NCBI GenBank assembly: GCA_914767885.1
Contig: CAJZBQ010000009.1
Span: forward strand, 496,001 to 560,000
Length of the DNA: 64,000 nucleotides
Source of the DNA: Blepharisma stoltei
Lineage: Eukaryota > Ciliophora > Heterotrichea > Heterotrichida > Blepharismidae
Direction: 5' to 3'
The notes beneath the pieces were generated by a model, which was given only the letters and a program-made list of their open reading frames with translations, had not been told where the DNA came from and ran no database searches. Positions 53,654 to 64,000 of the stretch are shown piece by piece. The first letter of the stretch is position 1. Every line of letters starts with the position of its first letter. The position numbers were made by a program, and so were the translations under genes.

Positions 53654-54439
53654 ATGGTCGAGCTAGAGCAGAAAGGAGGCGTTTTTATTCTCTCCATCCC
53701 TCACGTCTTCACAGTTCCTTTAATTCAAGAAGTTCATAGAGCCCTTGACACTGTAGAAAAGCATGACGGTCCCACTGCTCTTGTATTCCGCTCCACACAT
53801 CCAAATATTTTCCACGCAGGAATGAATATTAAACTACTACAAAAAGAAGGCCCTGAGGAATTTTTCAGAATTTATGAAAATCTTCAAAAACTATGTGCAA
53901 GACTCCTCAGTATTGGTCTCCCTACAATAGCAGCTTGTAATGGCCCTGTAGTCGCAGGAGGGTTCATTTTCTTGGGAGCAATAAGTTATGTGGTATCCTC
54001 CCCTACTGCATTTTTCTCTATGACAGAATTGAAACTAGGTATGGTTGTTGAGAAGAGCGGCTATATGATTTTAAGAAGTAAAATGGATGAGAGAACAATT
54101 AGGGATATTGCACTTTTGGCTCATAAATAAAATAATTTATATGACATTTTTATTAAAAAATTTATAATTAAAAATCATGAAGCACTTTTTGGTAGAAGAA
54201 TAGAGGCTGAAGAAGGTTTAAGACGAAAAATTATTGATGAAATTGTGCCAAAAGAAAAAGTCTTAGAAAGAGCAATAGAACTAGCTAATGAATTAGCACC
54301 TCTTGGAGAAAGAAGAGAAGTCCACCAATGCATAAAGCAAAGCATGTATAAAGACATTATAGAGTCTGGCGTGCATGCTTCTTACCCTGACGAATTCAAA
54401 GTTCATGTAAGAAATGCATTTAATCTCCCAAAATTATAA
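53654..54439 (+). CDS. Enoyl-CoA isomerase/hydratase family protein (ECI1-like)
   Basis: Crotonase-fold enzyme. MVELEQKGGVFILSIPH starts the domain (an upstream ATG-less extension is ignored). The CoA/oxyanion region NIFHAGMNIKLLQ and PTIAACNGPVVAGGFIFLG follow, then FFSMTELKLGMVV, as in mitochondrial delta3-delta2-enoyl-CoA isomerases of beta-oxidation. A 45-bp IES (54124-54168) splits LLAH from KNHEALFGRRIEAEEG. The C-terminal helix (ASYPDEFKVHVRNAFNL) completes it. About 245 aa, normal length. No clear targeting signal. Could also be a hydratase; the second catalytic Glu cannot be judged. Confidence 0.85.
54124..54168. other. TA-bounded IES (45 bp)
   Basis: Very AT-rich; TA 54124/54169 join LLAH-KNHEALFG. 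AAAATCAT-type similarity at both margins. Confidence 0.72.
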
Positions 54440-54643
54440 CAATTCTTATTATTTTTCAAAAAATCTGATTTTATTTCCTTATATTATCATCTTTAAATTC
54501 ATATCATTTATCCTTGATTTCTATTTTTTCTTATTTTTTACACACTTAATCCTCTCTTATCATATAAGATATTATTCTATATACATCCCTGATATCTTCA
54601 CAAGCTTTATAAAATATGAAAAAAACCTAGGCTATATTTTAAT

Positions 54644-57293
54644 ATGGAATCATTAGACCAGATTTGGGAAGAGCTTCACAGCCATAATGCCGCTGAAATG
54701 ATTATCCCTTTAGACTCTCCAATAATGCTACCAAACCCCTACTCCAACGAAGAATATTCCCTCACACATTATTTTCAACAATCCACAAATGCTTTTATAG
54801 GAAAAGACCTCGGAAACAACCAATTTCACATAAAAATTTTACCATGCTCTTCTTTTGACCATGTAAAAATTATCCATCACAACCTTAAGCTGCTGCGGCA
54901 AAACAGCCAGGCATTAAAACTGGTAGAAATCAAAGACATTTTTGAGTACAAAGAAGAAGGATATTGAATGGTAATCATCGTTAACGAGCTATTAGACGGT
55001 TATTCATTAGATGAGTTCACTAATTTAATAGCTCAGCATGAAATCCAAAGCTCTTTATCTAAAGACACCTGCATATGAGTATTCCTTACTATTCTAGATA
55101 TAATAGAAGAAGCCGATAAAGTTGGGATTTTACTAGGAAGTTTGCTACCAGACAGTATCATTATTTATAAAAATCCTGATGAAAAAAATAACCCTTATGG
55201 AGTAAAAATTTCTGTGACTAGCAAGCATCCTTTATTTTGCGGAAAATCAAAATTGGAGCATTTGTACCCGCCTCAAGCCAAAAGAAATTTAATTGATGGA
55301 GAAATTTGGGGTGCTGGAATTTCATTGTATACACTTATAGGGGTAAAAAAACTTAATGAAATTCCGCCACTGAGAGAGCTAGATGAAGAAGCTAGGTCTG
55401 GGCAGTTACCGATAAAATTTAACGACCCAGCACTAGAACACATATTAAAAAGGACTTTTAAAGATTCTAACGCCCAATCAATTTTCACACACAGCTTTGT
55501 AAAAGTCTGAAAAGGGCTTTTTAACAATGACCCAAGCCTAATCGAGCCTATTTCTTTTAATGAGCTTCACGTCCTTAATTCTGGCCTATTATTTGATTCA
55601 GAGCTAGCTCGGTCTCTCAGCATTAAAAAAATCCTTGAAATCGGAATTGAAAACAGTTCTCAAACCTGCCAGTATCTTAATAAATACGAAATCCTCAACC
55701 ATTTCTTAAAACTCTGCATAAGTTTTGACTGAAGCAACCATTTAAATCTGCTTGACTCTCTTTTTCTGATATCTGGGAACAAGCTATCAAGCCAGACCTT
55801 TAAAGAATTTTTGACAGAAATCGGCTTTCTTTCCTTAATGCCTTTAACAATGGCTCAGGAAGTCAACCAATACACAATTAGCAAGTTTGTAGAAAATTTC
55901 ATAGGAAATAACACCCTGACAATGCTGCAAATAATAAAAGACTGCAGGATGGCTGATAAGATTTTGACCAAAGCTACATGGAGAAGAGAAAATCCAAAGC
56001 ATGAAGAAGACGAAAAATTCATTAGGTCGACCATGCCTTTTTATGGACCAAACTCTATTGAAATTATTGAGTCTGCGTACAATATTTTGGGAATGAACGA
56101 AATTGCGACTATTGAAGCTCTACATGAAGTCCCTTTTTATTTTAAGCTGGAAAACTGTGAAGCACTTATAAAAATGCTGCATGGAGTTGTGAAAAGAGGC
56201 TTGAAAAACCAAAAAAATCAAGAAAATATTACCTATATGCTGAAAGAGGTTGTACTTATATTAGGAGAAATTTTAATCCTGCCGAGTTTACTGCAAAATC
56301 ACCATGTGAAAGGAGCATGCATAAGCCATGATAAAGAAAAATATTTTTCGTATTTAGGGAAAAATCCTTTACTTTTAGAATGCTTACTCCTCAGTAACAA
56401 AAACATTGGAAAAATCCGTATTCTTTACCTCCATGAATGCGAAAAATATTTTGGCTCGTTAATGGAGAGGGGATTTAGAGTGTGGAGGGTCTTATTGCAC
56501 AATTTGTTATTTAATTTGTCATAAAAACCATAGGCGGCGTTTTTTACATTATAACCAGCCTCATTTTAGGTGTTCTTGCACACAAGAGCATGAAGGAAAT
56601 AACATTGACCCAGCCCAATTTATTTTGCCTGTATATCGGCAGCAGTTTTCATTTGAGTTATCAGATGGTACAACCCAGACCACAAATAATTTTAAATCAG
56701 ATGGACATCTAGAAATTAAAACAGCTGAGCCAATTGCAAATAATTGGAATGAACTGCATAGAGGCGTTGTTGCTTATTTTGAGGTAAAAATATTGAAAGC
56801 AGGGAGCAATGAAGATATTACTATAGAGCTTAAAGGTTCAGGGTTTGCTTATCATAGCTTGACTGGAGTTATTACTAAAGACTCTATAGAAATATCTAAA
56901 GGGCCAAGATTTGGGTCATATGATACTGTAGGAATGGGACTGACGAGCCATCATAAATTATTTGTGACCTTTAATGGGCTTATTGTGCACCCTCTGCTAG
57001 ATTTTGATAGCATTGTGGAGATCAGGCCATTGGTTGTTATAAATGGGACAGGGTATGAGATAGAAATTAAGCTAAGAAATTGAATGTTTTGCTCAGCAGA
57101 AAATGTAGGGCAAGAAGGATATTCTAATGAACTGTTTAAGCTGTGTGAGCCGACATTGGAGATGCTTTGTAAACAAATCAATAGATTGAAGAAGAAAAAT
57201 AGTGATAGCGGCACAGTAACGCTTCATGAAATGTTTAGAGAAGTTTTGGAGACTTTAAAGAGACCTGCTCTATTGAAAAAATTGAAAAAATAA
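54644..57293 (+). CDS. Pseudokinase - UBR box - SPRY-like multidomain protein
   Basis: Large protein of about 875 aa. The N-terminal kinase-like fold (NELLDGYSLDEF; LLGSLLPDSIIIYKNPDE in the HRD/catalytic-loop place; KISVTSK in the DFG place) lacks HRD and DFG, so it is probably inactive. A helical middle follows. A UBR zinc finger (HECEKYFGSLECGGSYCTIC, CHKNH, FRCSC) appears only if 16 bp at 56460-56475 are removed. A beta-rich SPRY-like region (GSYDTVGMGL, LFVTFNGLIV) and a C-terminal helix complete it. TGA=Trp at 54966, 55076, 55510, 55731 and 57082. Known UBR boxes bind N-degrons; no such partner is shown here. Confidence 0.75.
56460..56475. other. 16-bp TA-to-TA segment, possible minimal IES
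   Basis: TAATGGAGAGGGGATT followed by TA. Its loss moves the frame from the pseudokinase part into the UBR finger. It has no GT...AG ends, so it is not one of the mini-introns. Alternatives: sequencing error or true frameshift. Confidence 0.5.
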
Positions 57294-57412
57294 TAATTGA
57301 TAACTTTGGAACTTTAATAATTCTTTATTTTAAAGATAGACTAGGTTTTTACAAAAAATGCATTAAATAATAGATTTCATTTAAAAATTAATATCTATTT
57401 AATTTAGATACA

Positions 57413-59060
57413 ATGAAAGCAACAATCGGAGTCCCTGCATTTGCAAAATTCGGCCTTCTCCCAGAGCTCTGTGAGTGCTTAGAGTTGCACGGGATCAAAC
57501 TTCCTACCCCAATTCAGTCCCAAGTAATCCCGTCAATGCTTAAGTTTACAGATCATCACTTAATTGCAGCCCAGACAGGCACAGGCAAAACCCTTGCATA
57601 TCTTTTACCAATTTTCAATCTTTTAAAGGAACAAGAACTTGCCAAACAAAGCATCTTGACTCAGCCCTGCGCTCCAAGAGCTCTTATTGTGGTGCCAAAC
57701 AGAGAATTGACCAAACAATGTGTCGATGTCATGGGGATGCTAAAACACCATGCTAGGCTTAAGGTATTTGGCGTTCACAATGGAAATGCCATGAAAACAG
57801 AAAAAAGAGAGCTTAGTGATGGTATTGATATATGTGTAGGAACTCCTGATAGGCTTGATAAACATTTGCGTATGCGGACATTAGATTTTAGGTACCTAAG
57901 TCACATTGTGATTGACGAAGCGGATACTATGGTAGATGGAGGGTATGTAGATTTTATTGACCAATACGCCCAAGAAATCAAAAGAACACAAGGAAAAATG
58001 AGCTTTGTAGCTGCGACCTTGCCAAGGCTCTTAGAAACTGTAATTTCTAACTCCCCTCTGTGAGCGAACGAAAAAATTTTGTTCTCTTACGAGGGGGTGA
58101 ATTTTTTATTTTTTTTTTAAAAAATTTATATATAAATTTTGAGTAAAATTTTTTTTTTCGAAATTTAAAAAATTTCCAATTTGTTTAAAATTGAGAAGTA
58201 AAAACTAATTAATTTGCGAAATTTTATATTTTAAAATGCAATCTGTTTAAAATTAACCAGAATTAGCTAGAGATTTCTTTATACTAATTATCATCTATAT
58301 ATCAAATTTTTTTTCATAAAAATTTTTGTTCACTCACAGAGGGTGGGTTTTGGACGAAAAATAGGGATTTTTCCAATGGCTTTGTTCGCTCACGGAGGGG
58401 GGAAGTAAGCATTTTTCTTTTAAGCCAGATGGAAGGCTGCCTTTTATTAAGAAAATCATTGAAGAAAAAACCCATATGAACTTAACACATCTCAGGCATG
58501 AATTTATCCACCTTGGAGAATTCAATAAAAACCCAACCTTGCTCAAGCATGTAGCTGATATTTATCCCTATTTAAAATCAGGTGGCTGTATGGTATTTTG
58601 CAATACCATCCAAAGCGCGAGGGCTACAGAGTACACCTTAACTGAAAGCGGTTTTAAAGCAGTATCTCTACATGGAGATATCCCACCTAAGAAACGTAAC
58701 GAATTTATCGAGAAATTCAAAGCAAGAGAAGTCCCTATTTTAGTCTGCACAGATTTAGCTTCAAGAGGGCTTGATTTTCCATTTCTCAACTATGTAATCC
58801 AGTATGATTTTCCTCGAACTATCAGTGACTATGTCCACAGAGCAGGGCGAGCTGGAAGAGGTGGAAAACCAGGGACAGTCCTTACCTTTTACCGTAATAA
58901 AGACTATGAAGTCATAAAAGAGCTCCAAAAAAGCTATACCATTATCCCTTATTTTTCCTCCATTTTTCTCCAAAAATATTCCCATCCCAAAATCATAAAA
59001 AATATCATACGACACCAACACCCCACTGAGCATCACAACTTCAGCCTACTCGTTTACTAA
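57413..59060 (+). CDS. DEAD-box RNA helicase
   Basis: ATP-dependent RNA helicase with all core motifs: Q motif LPTPIQSQVIP, I AQTGTGKT, Ia PNREL, Ib GTPDRL, II DEAD, III AAT (usual SAT), IV VFCNT, V ASRGLDF and VI HRAGRAGRGG. Start MKATIGVPAFAKFGL. The 355-bp beta MITE at 58051-58405 sits between motifs III and IV; its loss joins TVIS to KHFSFKPDGRLPF. The C-terminal tail is short (SLLVY). About 425 aa. No obvious targeting signal; the domain spacing is similar to organellar DDX28-type helicases, but that is weak. Confidence 0.94.
58051..58405. mobile_element. C-rich MITE, family beta, copy 3 (inverted)
   Basis: 355 bp, TAA on both sides (58048-58050, 58406-58408). Ends CTCCCCTCTGTGAGCGAACG and CGCTCACGGAGGGGGGAAG. 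The hairpin is on the left, so the orientation is opposite to copy 1. Interior homologous to copies 1 and 2. Confidence 0.88.
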
Positions 59061-59140
59061 TAAAGAAGATATGAAAAAATTCCCAATTGAGAGGTTTAAA
59101 AACACAATTAAGAAATAATCATTCAAATATAGTGAATTAC

Positions 59141-59915
59141 TTAACTTTTAATGGCTTGGAAAAGGTTGGTCCAGTCACCAGGAGTTTCACAGGTTGTTGC
59201 GTCAGGGGACCAAATTCCATTGATTAAGTACTGAGGAGTTCCAGTGATACCTCTTGTGAATGCATAAGTGGTTGAGACTCCAAGATCGTAATAGTAAGCA
59301 TTGTTGTTTAAGGCGTTGGCAACTTGACCAAATGGAGCACCTGTGGCGGTTTGGGTATCTGTAGCGAGGTTGCTTTTAATTGTGGCAAGGTTCCAGTAGA
59401 GGGCAGTGTCAAGGTACTTGTCTTGGTGGACAAACATCCAGGTTACAAAATCAGTGAAGTTTTGTGGGTAGTTTAGTTGAATAAATCGGTTTTGTTGATT
59501 TTCTATGAATAATTTATCTGAAAATACTTTATTATGTTGAAATTTTTTATAAAAAAAAATTTTTTAGCTGTTAACGGCTTATTTTCAAGGTAAAATCTAT
59601 ATAGAGACATTTTATCAAGCAAAAATATTAACATATCATAAATCTTCCTGCTACACCAACAATAAAGGCATAATAATGGTATGGGAGAGGGTGGATGTGA
59701 ATGACCAGCTGTAGCCAATCTTTATTTTGCTGCCAATATTGGAAAAGTCCTGGCCATGCTGCTGCAGAATCTGAACAAAGATGATCATAGAATACTTCAA
59801 GAGTATAATTGGTGGTTGTTGGACCCATAGCAAAGCCATCTGGAGGGGTAGCTATTGGCACCCATTGGGTTGCAGACGCACAAGCAATGATAGTGACTGC
59901 TAGAAGCAACTTCAT
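59141..59915 (-). CDS. Secreted DsbA-like thioredoxin-fold protein without CXXC
   Basis: Signal peptide MKLLLAVTIIACASA, then the thioredoxin-fold start LEVFYDHLCSDSAAAWP. In DsbA relatives the place after FYD/FFD holds a CPxC motif; here only one Cys remains, so normal oxidoreductase activity is unlikely. The helical part and the C-terminal cis-Pro region (GITGTPQYLINGIW) match. A 157-bp IES (59484-59640) splits GVAGR from FIQLNYPQNF. The related 4-type thioredoxin domain is common in ciliate secreted proteins. Start ATG 59915; about 205 aa. Confidence 0.82.
59484..59640. other. TA-bounded IES (157 bp)
   Basis: GATTTAT is present at both joins; TA-based loss restores AGRFIQLNYPQ. Confidence 0.78.
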
Positions 59916-60519
59916 ATTTATTCACCATTTCAAGAAGGCGAAAAGTTATATGAAAATTGTGTGGGAGTTAACTAATTTTATCTTAATTTCTTATTAGGTA
60001 AGTTTTAATTGTTAGCTGATATTGATTTGCATAAAATTTTTGCTTGTAAATTTTATTTATATAAGAATTATTTGAATTTTTCTCTTGACACTTTTAGAAA
60101 TCCAGGTTTATTAATTTTACTAGTTTTTTCAGCATATCGTAATATAAAAGTCGAAAAATTTGCGTTTTTGGCTAATTTATATGAAACCTTTTATAGGTTT
60201 CCAAGCCTATTCATTTAATTTCTTTAACGCTCTTTCTTGACATCCTTTTTAAAACCGCAATTGATGCTCTCTATCTTTGCCATTCTTATCAAAACCCAAA
60301 TACTTTATTAGTCTTCAATATTTGATTTTAAAATTTGTTTTAAATCCCTGATTTTGGCAGATAATTAAATTTCTAGCACCTTTGATATCTCGCACATTCT
60401 ATAAACAAGTTTTTTAACACTCTGATACATTGATAACACTTCTTGGCTAAGCTGGAGTATTTTCCATTATTAGAGTTTCAATATATGAAGTCACGATAAG
60501 ATTTTATACTTATAAATGG
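59916..60519. other. intergenic, AT-rich
   Basis: Divergent spacer before S10. Short open frames only; nothing recognised. Confidence 0.45.
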
Positions 60520-60986
60520 ATATACATAAAAATGGTAACGACAGACCACCCGACCTCTCGACCCTATTTCTTCAACACCAGCAGGCAACGGCCCAGTGAT
60601 GGAGATTTAGGTGGAAGGGGCCGGTAATCCTTTATGTATAGTCGGGCTGGGGTTTTCTTCGAGCCGAGGAGCTAATTCTCGGACTTGGAGTTTTTCCTCC
60701 AGTACAACCATTGGAAAGGGCAAGGTCGGCCAATGTTTGAGGGCAATATGACCCTCAGACTCAGAAGACGGTATTTGCCCAACGAGAAACTGGGAGTTTC
60801 GACCCAGGTGGTTGGCCCTAGACTCCAGAAGCCATGGAAGTCAAGACTGGTTGTGCGAATCCCTTGTTTGAGGCAACAAGGAGGGTGTCCGCCGAGGCTC
60901 CTCTGGGGCGATAAGCGTGTAGGGGTGAGAATCCCCGGCCCTGCAAGGCAAACGGCTTAATCTAATCTAATCTAATCTTATCTAAT
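60520..60986 (+). mobile_element. SINE-like element S10 (family C)
   Basis: 467 bp, perfect 11-bp repeat CTTATAAATGG (60509-60519, 60987-60997), tail (TAATCT)n. Contains CGAGAAACTGGGAGTTTCGA near 60783 and GGAGTTTTTCCTCC near 60687. Similar to S1 on the opposite strand. Confidence 0.88.
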
Positions 60987-61135
60987 CTTATAAATGGCTT
61001 CAATCTTGGGGTCATTCTATAATTATCCATTATCAGTTTGGCTTTATACAAAAATAAGAACTAATATCTTAACGTTTAGCTATACTGATTATATTTACTT
61101 ATCGATTTTAAGCATCTATAACTTGTTGATTAAAA

Positions 61136-62908
61136 ATGGAGAGGTTTAAGAAAAATAGCTATAAAGTTGTATCCGCTAGCGCAGCAGCTATTGAAAATGT
61201 AGCTAAACCTGCCGCAAAGCACTCGACAAAAATAATGATTGAAGGCGCCCAACAGATATTTACAGGAATCAACGGATTCTTTGAAGAAGTCGATAGAGGG
61301 ACACATCGGAAGTTATCATGGCTGTTTAATGGGTTGAAAAAGATGAACCGGGGTGTAGAAAAGCTGACAACCTACAGTCTTGTCGCAAATTACCAAGATA
61401 CCATGAACAATTTAAACATTGTAGAAAGAGGACTCAATGCCCAACAAGAAGATATGGAAAAATACTTTAAAAAAGTTGGCATTGGCATTGATAAAAGTTG
61501 GGCTTTTTCTATTGAAAACAGAGAAACCATTCGAGAAATTTCTGAATTTATTAAGGAAAGCACGAAGGAGTGTAAAAATATTCCATACCATAAAATTTGG
61601 CAATACTTTATGGCATTCGTTATTGTACAGGAGCGAGCAAGGCATTTATTGTGGAAAGCTGTTATCGTCCCAAGGACTCCTGATATGGCAGCTTCTTTAG
61701 AAGAAATGGCTTATTACAGCCGATATGCAACTGCTATATATGGCAAATATCTTATCAACATTCTGATGGAGAAAAAAGTCCTTGATTTGTTCAAAAAAAT
61801 AAATGATGACCAAATCTTTTTAAGATACTCCAATACAAGCCAACAAGACCTTGCATACTCCCATATAAAATCCCAAAGGTTTTTTCCAGGACATACAATA
61901 TGTTTAAACCATACCAGAAAATCCATAATTTTATGCATCAGAGGTACAATGTCAGTTTTTGACTGTATGACTGATCTCAAAGGTGAATATACGTCTCATG
62001 ACTACACTGACCCATTTACAGGCGAAATTAAAGCGACAGGCTCTGTTCATATGGGCATCATGGAATGTGCCAAAAATTTAGCCACCAATCTCAAGCCTCT
62101 AATTATAGAACAACTTGAAAAATTCCCTGACTACTCCTTAGTAATAGCTGGACATAGTCTAGGAGCTGGCTCCACCGCTTTATTAAGCCTAATCTGGATG
62201 TCAGACCCTGACATTATGAGAAAAGGGTTCAAAGCTTTTGCTTATGCCCCTCCTGCAGTTGTATCAGAAAATCTCAACCATTATCTAAAACAATGTGTCA
62301 TGAGCTGCTCACATGGCAATGACCTAGTCGTCAGATGCTCTTTTGGAGCCATAAAAGACGCAGTTGGGATGATCGAGGCGTTTCATAGAAGAGACCGGAC
62401 TGCAGGAATAAAAGCTTCTCATATCGTCAATAAAGAAATTTTCAAAGGAACTTATACTGATACAGAAATTTTAGCTGTTTATGAGGACATAAAATCAAAT
62501 TTCACCAACTATAAGCTGCAGCCTCCTGGGCATATTTTTCAGATTTATCATAGGTTAAGGCATAGTGACGCCCAAATTTTGTATGAGACACAAAATTTGG
62601 AAAATTTGTATGTAGGGGAATTTGTGGAACCGGAGCTGTATTATGAAATTGTGTATGCCAGGACAATGCTGAGTGACCATATGCCGGATTTGTATGAAAA
62701 AGGGCTGAATTTTTTGGTGTATGGGGATGAAAAAAGACAGGAAATTGAGTGTGGGGAGGCCAGTCCTTCGGAAGAGACTCAGGAACCGAATGAAAATGAA
62801 GCGGTTGTGAGTGATGATGAAAGCAATTATCTTGAAGCAGAAAATGAAGAAGTGCAAGTGCAGAGCCAGGAGGAGGCAAAAATTAATGATGACCCTTATT
62901 TGATGTAA
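61136..62908 (+). CDS. Class-3 lipase, diacylglycerol-lipase-like
   Basis: 590-aa cytosolic or membrane-associated lipase. The N-terminal 150 residues are helical and amphipathic. The alpha/beta-hydrolase domain has SIILCIRGTMSVFDCMTDL (conserved RGT), the nucleophile Ser in VIAGHSLGAGSTA and VVSENLNHYLKQCVMSCSHG; a likely catalytic Asp lies in HGNDLVVRCS, and the His in LSDHMPDLYEKG. This fits sn-1 diacylglycerol lipases without their membrane domain. The acidic tail (EEVQVQSQEEAKINDD) is disordered. No interruptions seen: one of few IES-free genes here. Confidence 0.92.
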   Translation: MERFKKNSYKVVSASAAAIENVAKPAAKHSTKIMIEGAQQIFTGINGFFEEVDRGTHRKLSWLFNGLKKMNRGVEKLTTYSLVANYQDTMNNLNIVERGLNAQQEDMEKYFKKVGIGIDKSWAFSIENRETIREISEFIKESTKECKNIPYHKIWQYFMAFVIVQERARHLLWKAVIVPRTPDMAASLEEMAYYSRYATAIYGKYLINILMEKKVLDLFKKINDDQIFLRYSNTSQQDLAYSHIKSQRFFPGHTICLNHTRKSIILCIRGTMSVFDCMTDLKGEYTSHDYTDPFTGEIKATGSVHMGIMECAKNLATNLKPLIIEQLEKFPDYSLVIAGHSLGAGSTALLSLIWMSDPDIMRKGFKAFAYAPPAVVSENLNHYLKQCVMSCSHGNDLVVRCSFGAIKDAVGMIEAFHRRDRTAGIKASHIVNKEIFKGTYTDTEILAVYEDIKSNFTNYKLQPPGHIFQIYHRLRHSDAQILYETQNLENLYVGEFVEPELYYEIVYARTMLSDHMPDLYEKGLNFLVYGDEKRQEIECGEASPSEETQEPNENEAVVSDDESNYLEAENEEVQVQSQEEAKINDDPYLM

Positions 62909-63020
62909 GTGGTTTCTTTACTTTGATGGAATAATTTATTATTTTTCAATAATTTCTTCAAATTTTTTATTAAAAATCAATTATTTTTTAAAAACCTCTA
63001 TATATTTATAAGAAAAACTT

Positions 63021-64000
63021 ATGGAAGTCTATACAGGTCATCTCTTTAGGTCTCAGCCTCCTATAGTCAGAATGGGAGGCTACTCTCCACCCAAAATCTC
63101 AGTTAAATCTAAAACAACAGCCCACAGTCTTGCCAGTACAATAGAAGATTCCTCATTTATTGGTCCATTAAAAATCGTAAGAGTTTCCTCTACATCAGGA
63201 GATCGTCCAATCGCCATAGTTCCTGAAAACCTTGGTCGGACCCAAAGAATCCCAGTACTTTTCAAAGATTTCAAAAAAATCAAACAATTTAAACCTCCTA
63301 CAAACCAGCCAAACGTAATTTTAAGTGAAATAACAGCTGATTTGACCTCATGGAAAAGCTCAACAACACAGCCAAAATTAATCAGACCTAATACAGTCAA
63401 ATCAAATTCTGTATCTAAATTTTGCACTGCGAGATTATCTTTAGACAGTCCTCGCTCTAGTACTTTTAAACGCCTAACAATTAGAAGTTCATCATCTACC
63501 AAAAAAGATTTATCTAAAAAAACAAGCAGACTTATCTGAAATCCATCACAACTTCATATGAAACTTCAAAGAGACGGCGAAAACGGCCCAGCTGCACTAT
63601 TAAACACCCAAGCCTTAGAAGAGAAGCTCTATGAAGAATTTCCAGAAAAATTAAATATTTTGCATTATAAAGGAGGATATAGGTCAGGCCAAAGAGAAGG
63701 GACAGGAAAAATTGAATACGAAAATGGAGACTGGTATGAAGGAAATTGGATGGGGAACATGCGAAACGGAAAAGGGACTTATTTTTATAGTGCTATGCAA
63801 GCACATTATACAGGATGCTGAAAAGACAATTTAAAGCATGGCCCAGGCGCAATGAAACTCAGAAGTGGCCATGAAATTGAAGGGGACTGAAAAGATGACG
63901 TCCTTCAAGGAGATTTTGTGACTATTTTGTATGCAGAAGGAGGAAAGTACCAAGGATCCATTGTAAATGGTAAAAGAGAAGGAAGAGGGGTTATGATTTA
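63021..64000 (+). CDS. MORN-repeat protein, 3' truncated by window end
   Basis: Basic, Ser-rich N-terminal 170 residues without known domain. Then MORN repeats: YRSGQREGTGKIEYENGDWY, EGNWMGNMRNGKGTYFY, GCWKDNLKHGPGAMKLRSGH and GDWKDDVLQGDFV, continuing to YQGSIVNGKREGRGVMI at the edge. TGA=Trp at 63538, 63820 and 63889. MORN proteins link membranes and cytoskeleton. Start ATG 63021. Confidence 0.85.

Noticed and set aside
58930-59060. Possible IES at the end of the DEAD-box gene
   Set aside because: The tail reads openly to TAA and no TA join gives a better known C-terminus.

Overview
The window looks like germline (micronuclear) DNA of a heterotrich ciliate, most probably Blepharisma or a close relative. 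Four things in the sequence support this. (1) In-frame TGA falls where conserved proteins have Trp (ABC transporter, papain protease, EF-hand protein, helicase), while TAA and TAG end genes. (2) Spliceosomal introns are only 15 or 16 nt (GTAA...TAG/CAG); eight of them each restore a frame or a motif. (3) Almost every gene is interrupted by AT-rich or transposon-like blocks between TA dinucleotides, and removing the block restores the frame, as expected of internal eliminated sequences (IESs). (4) Genes are compact, with very short spacers. The genus is inferred from UGA=Trp plus 15-16 nt introns and was not tested by search.

Layout: 0-7 kb, ABCC transporter, convergent MFS transporter and a small membrane protein, carrying a C-rich MITE and two GC-rich SINE-like elements. 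7-14 kb, unknown gene, long coiled-coil gene carrying a large IES (with a nested SINE) and a 9-bp-TSD MITE, then two structural/EF-hand genes. 14-21 kb, serine carboxypeptidase, RanBP2-type zinc finger, RING/B-box protein, two fold-back IESs, a 441-bp palindrome and a TBC/EF-hand Rab-GAP. 21-27 kb, DUF3050 protein with a partial duplicate, then an AlkB-like dioxygenase. 28-34 kb, PI 4-kinase, DNAAF3 and a degenerate DEAD-box protein. 34-45 kb, tandem array of membrane-anchored cathepsin-L-like genes, one split by a Mutator-like (MULE) transposon and three lacking the catalytic cysteine. 46-53 kb, longin SNARE with two SINEs, snurportin and a Piwi gene with two SINEs. 53-64 kb, enoyl-CoA isomerase, pseudokinase-UBR-SPRY protein, DEAD-box helicase with a MITE, DsbA-like secreted protein, class-3 lipase and a MORN-repeat gene running off the end.

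Mobile DNA: three main classes. C-rich-terminus TA/TWA-target MITEs have at least four terminal-repeat types. A MULE and a short 9-bp-TSD MITE form the second class. The third is a set of ten GC-rich, 430-550 bp SINE-like elements. These have 11-15 bp target duplications where ends are clear, short tandem-repeat tails and shared internal core motifs. I know of no description of such a SINE superfamily in this lineage. It is the best candidate for something new here, notably because the tandem tails all contain TA, the dinucleotide used at IES boundaries.
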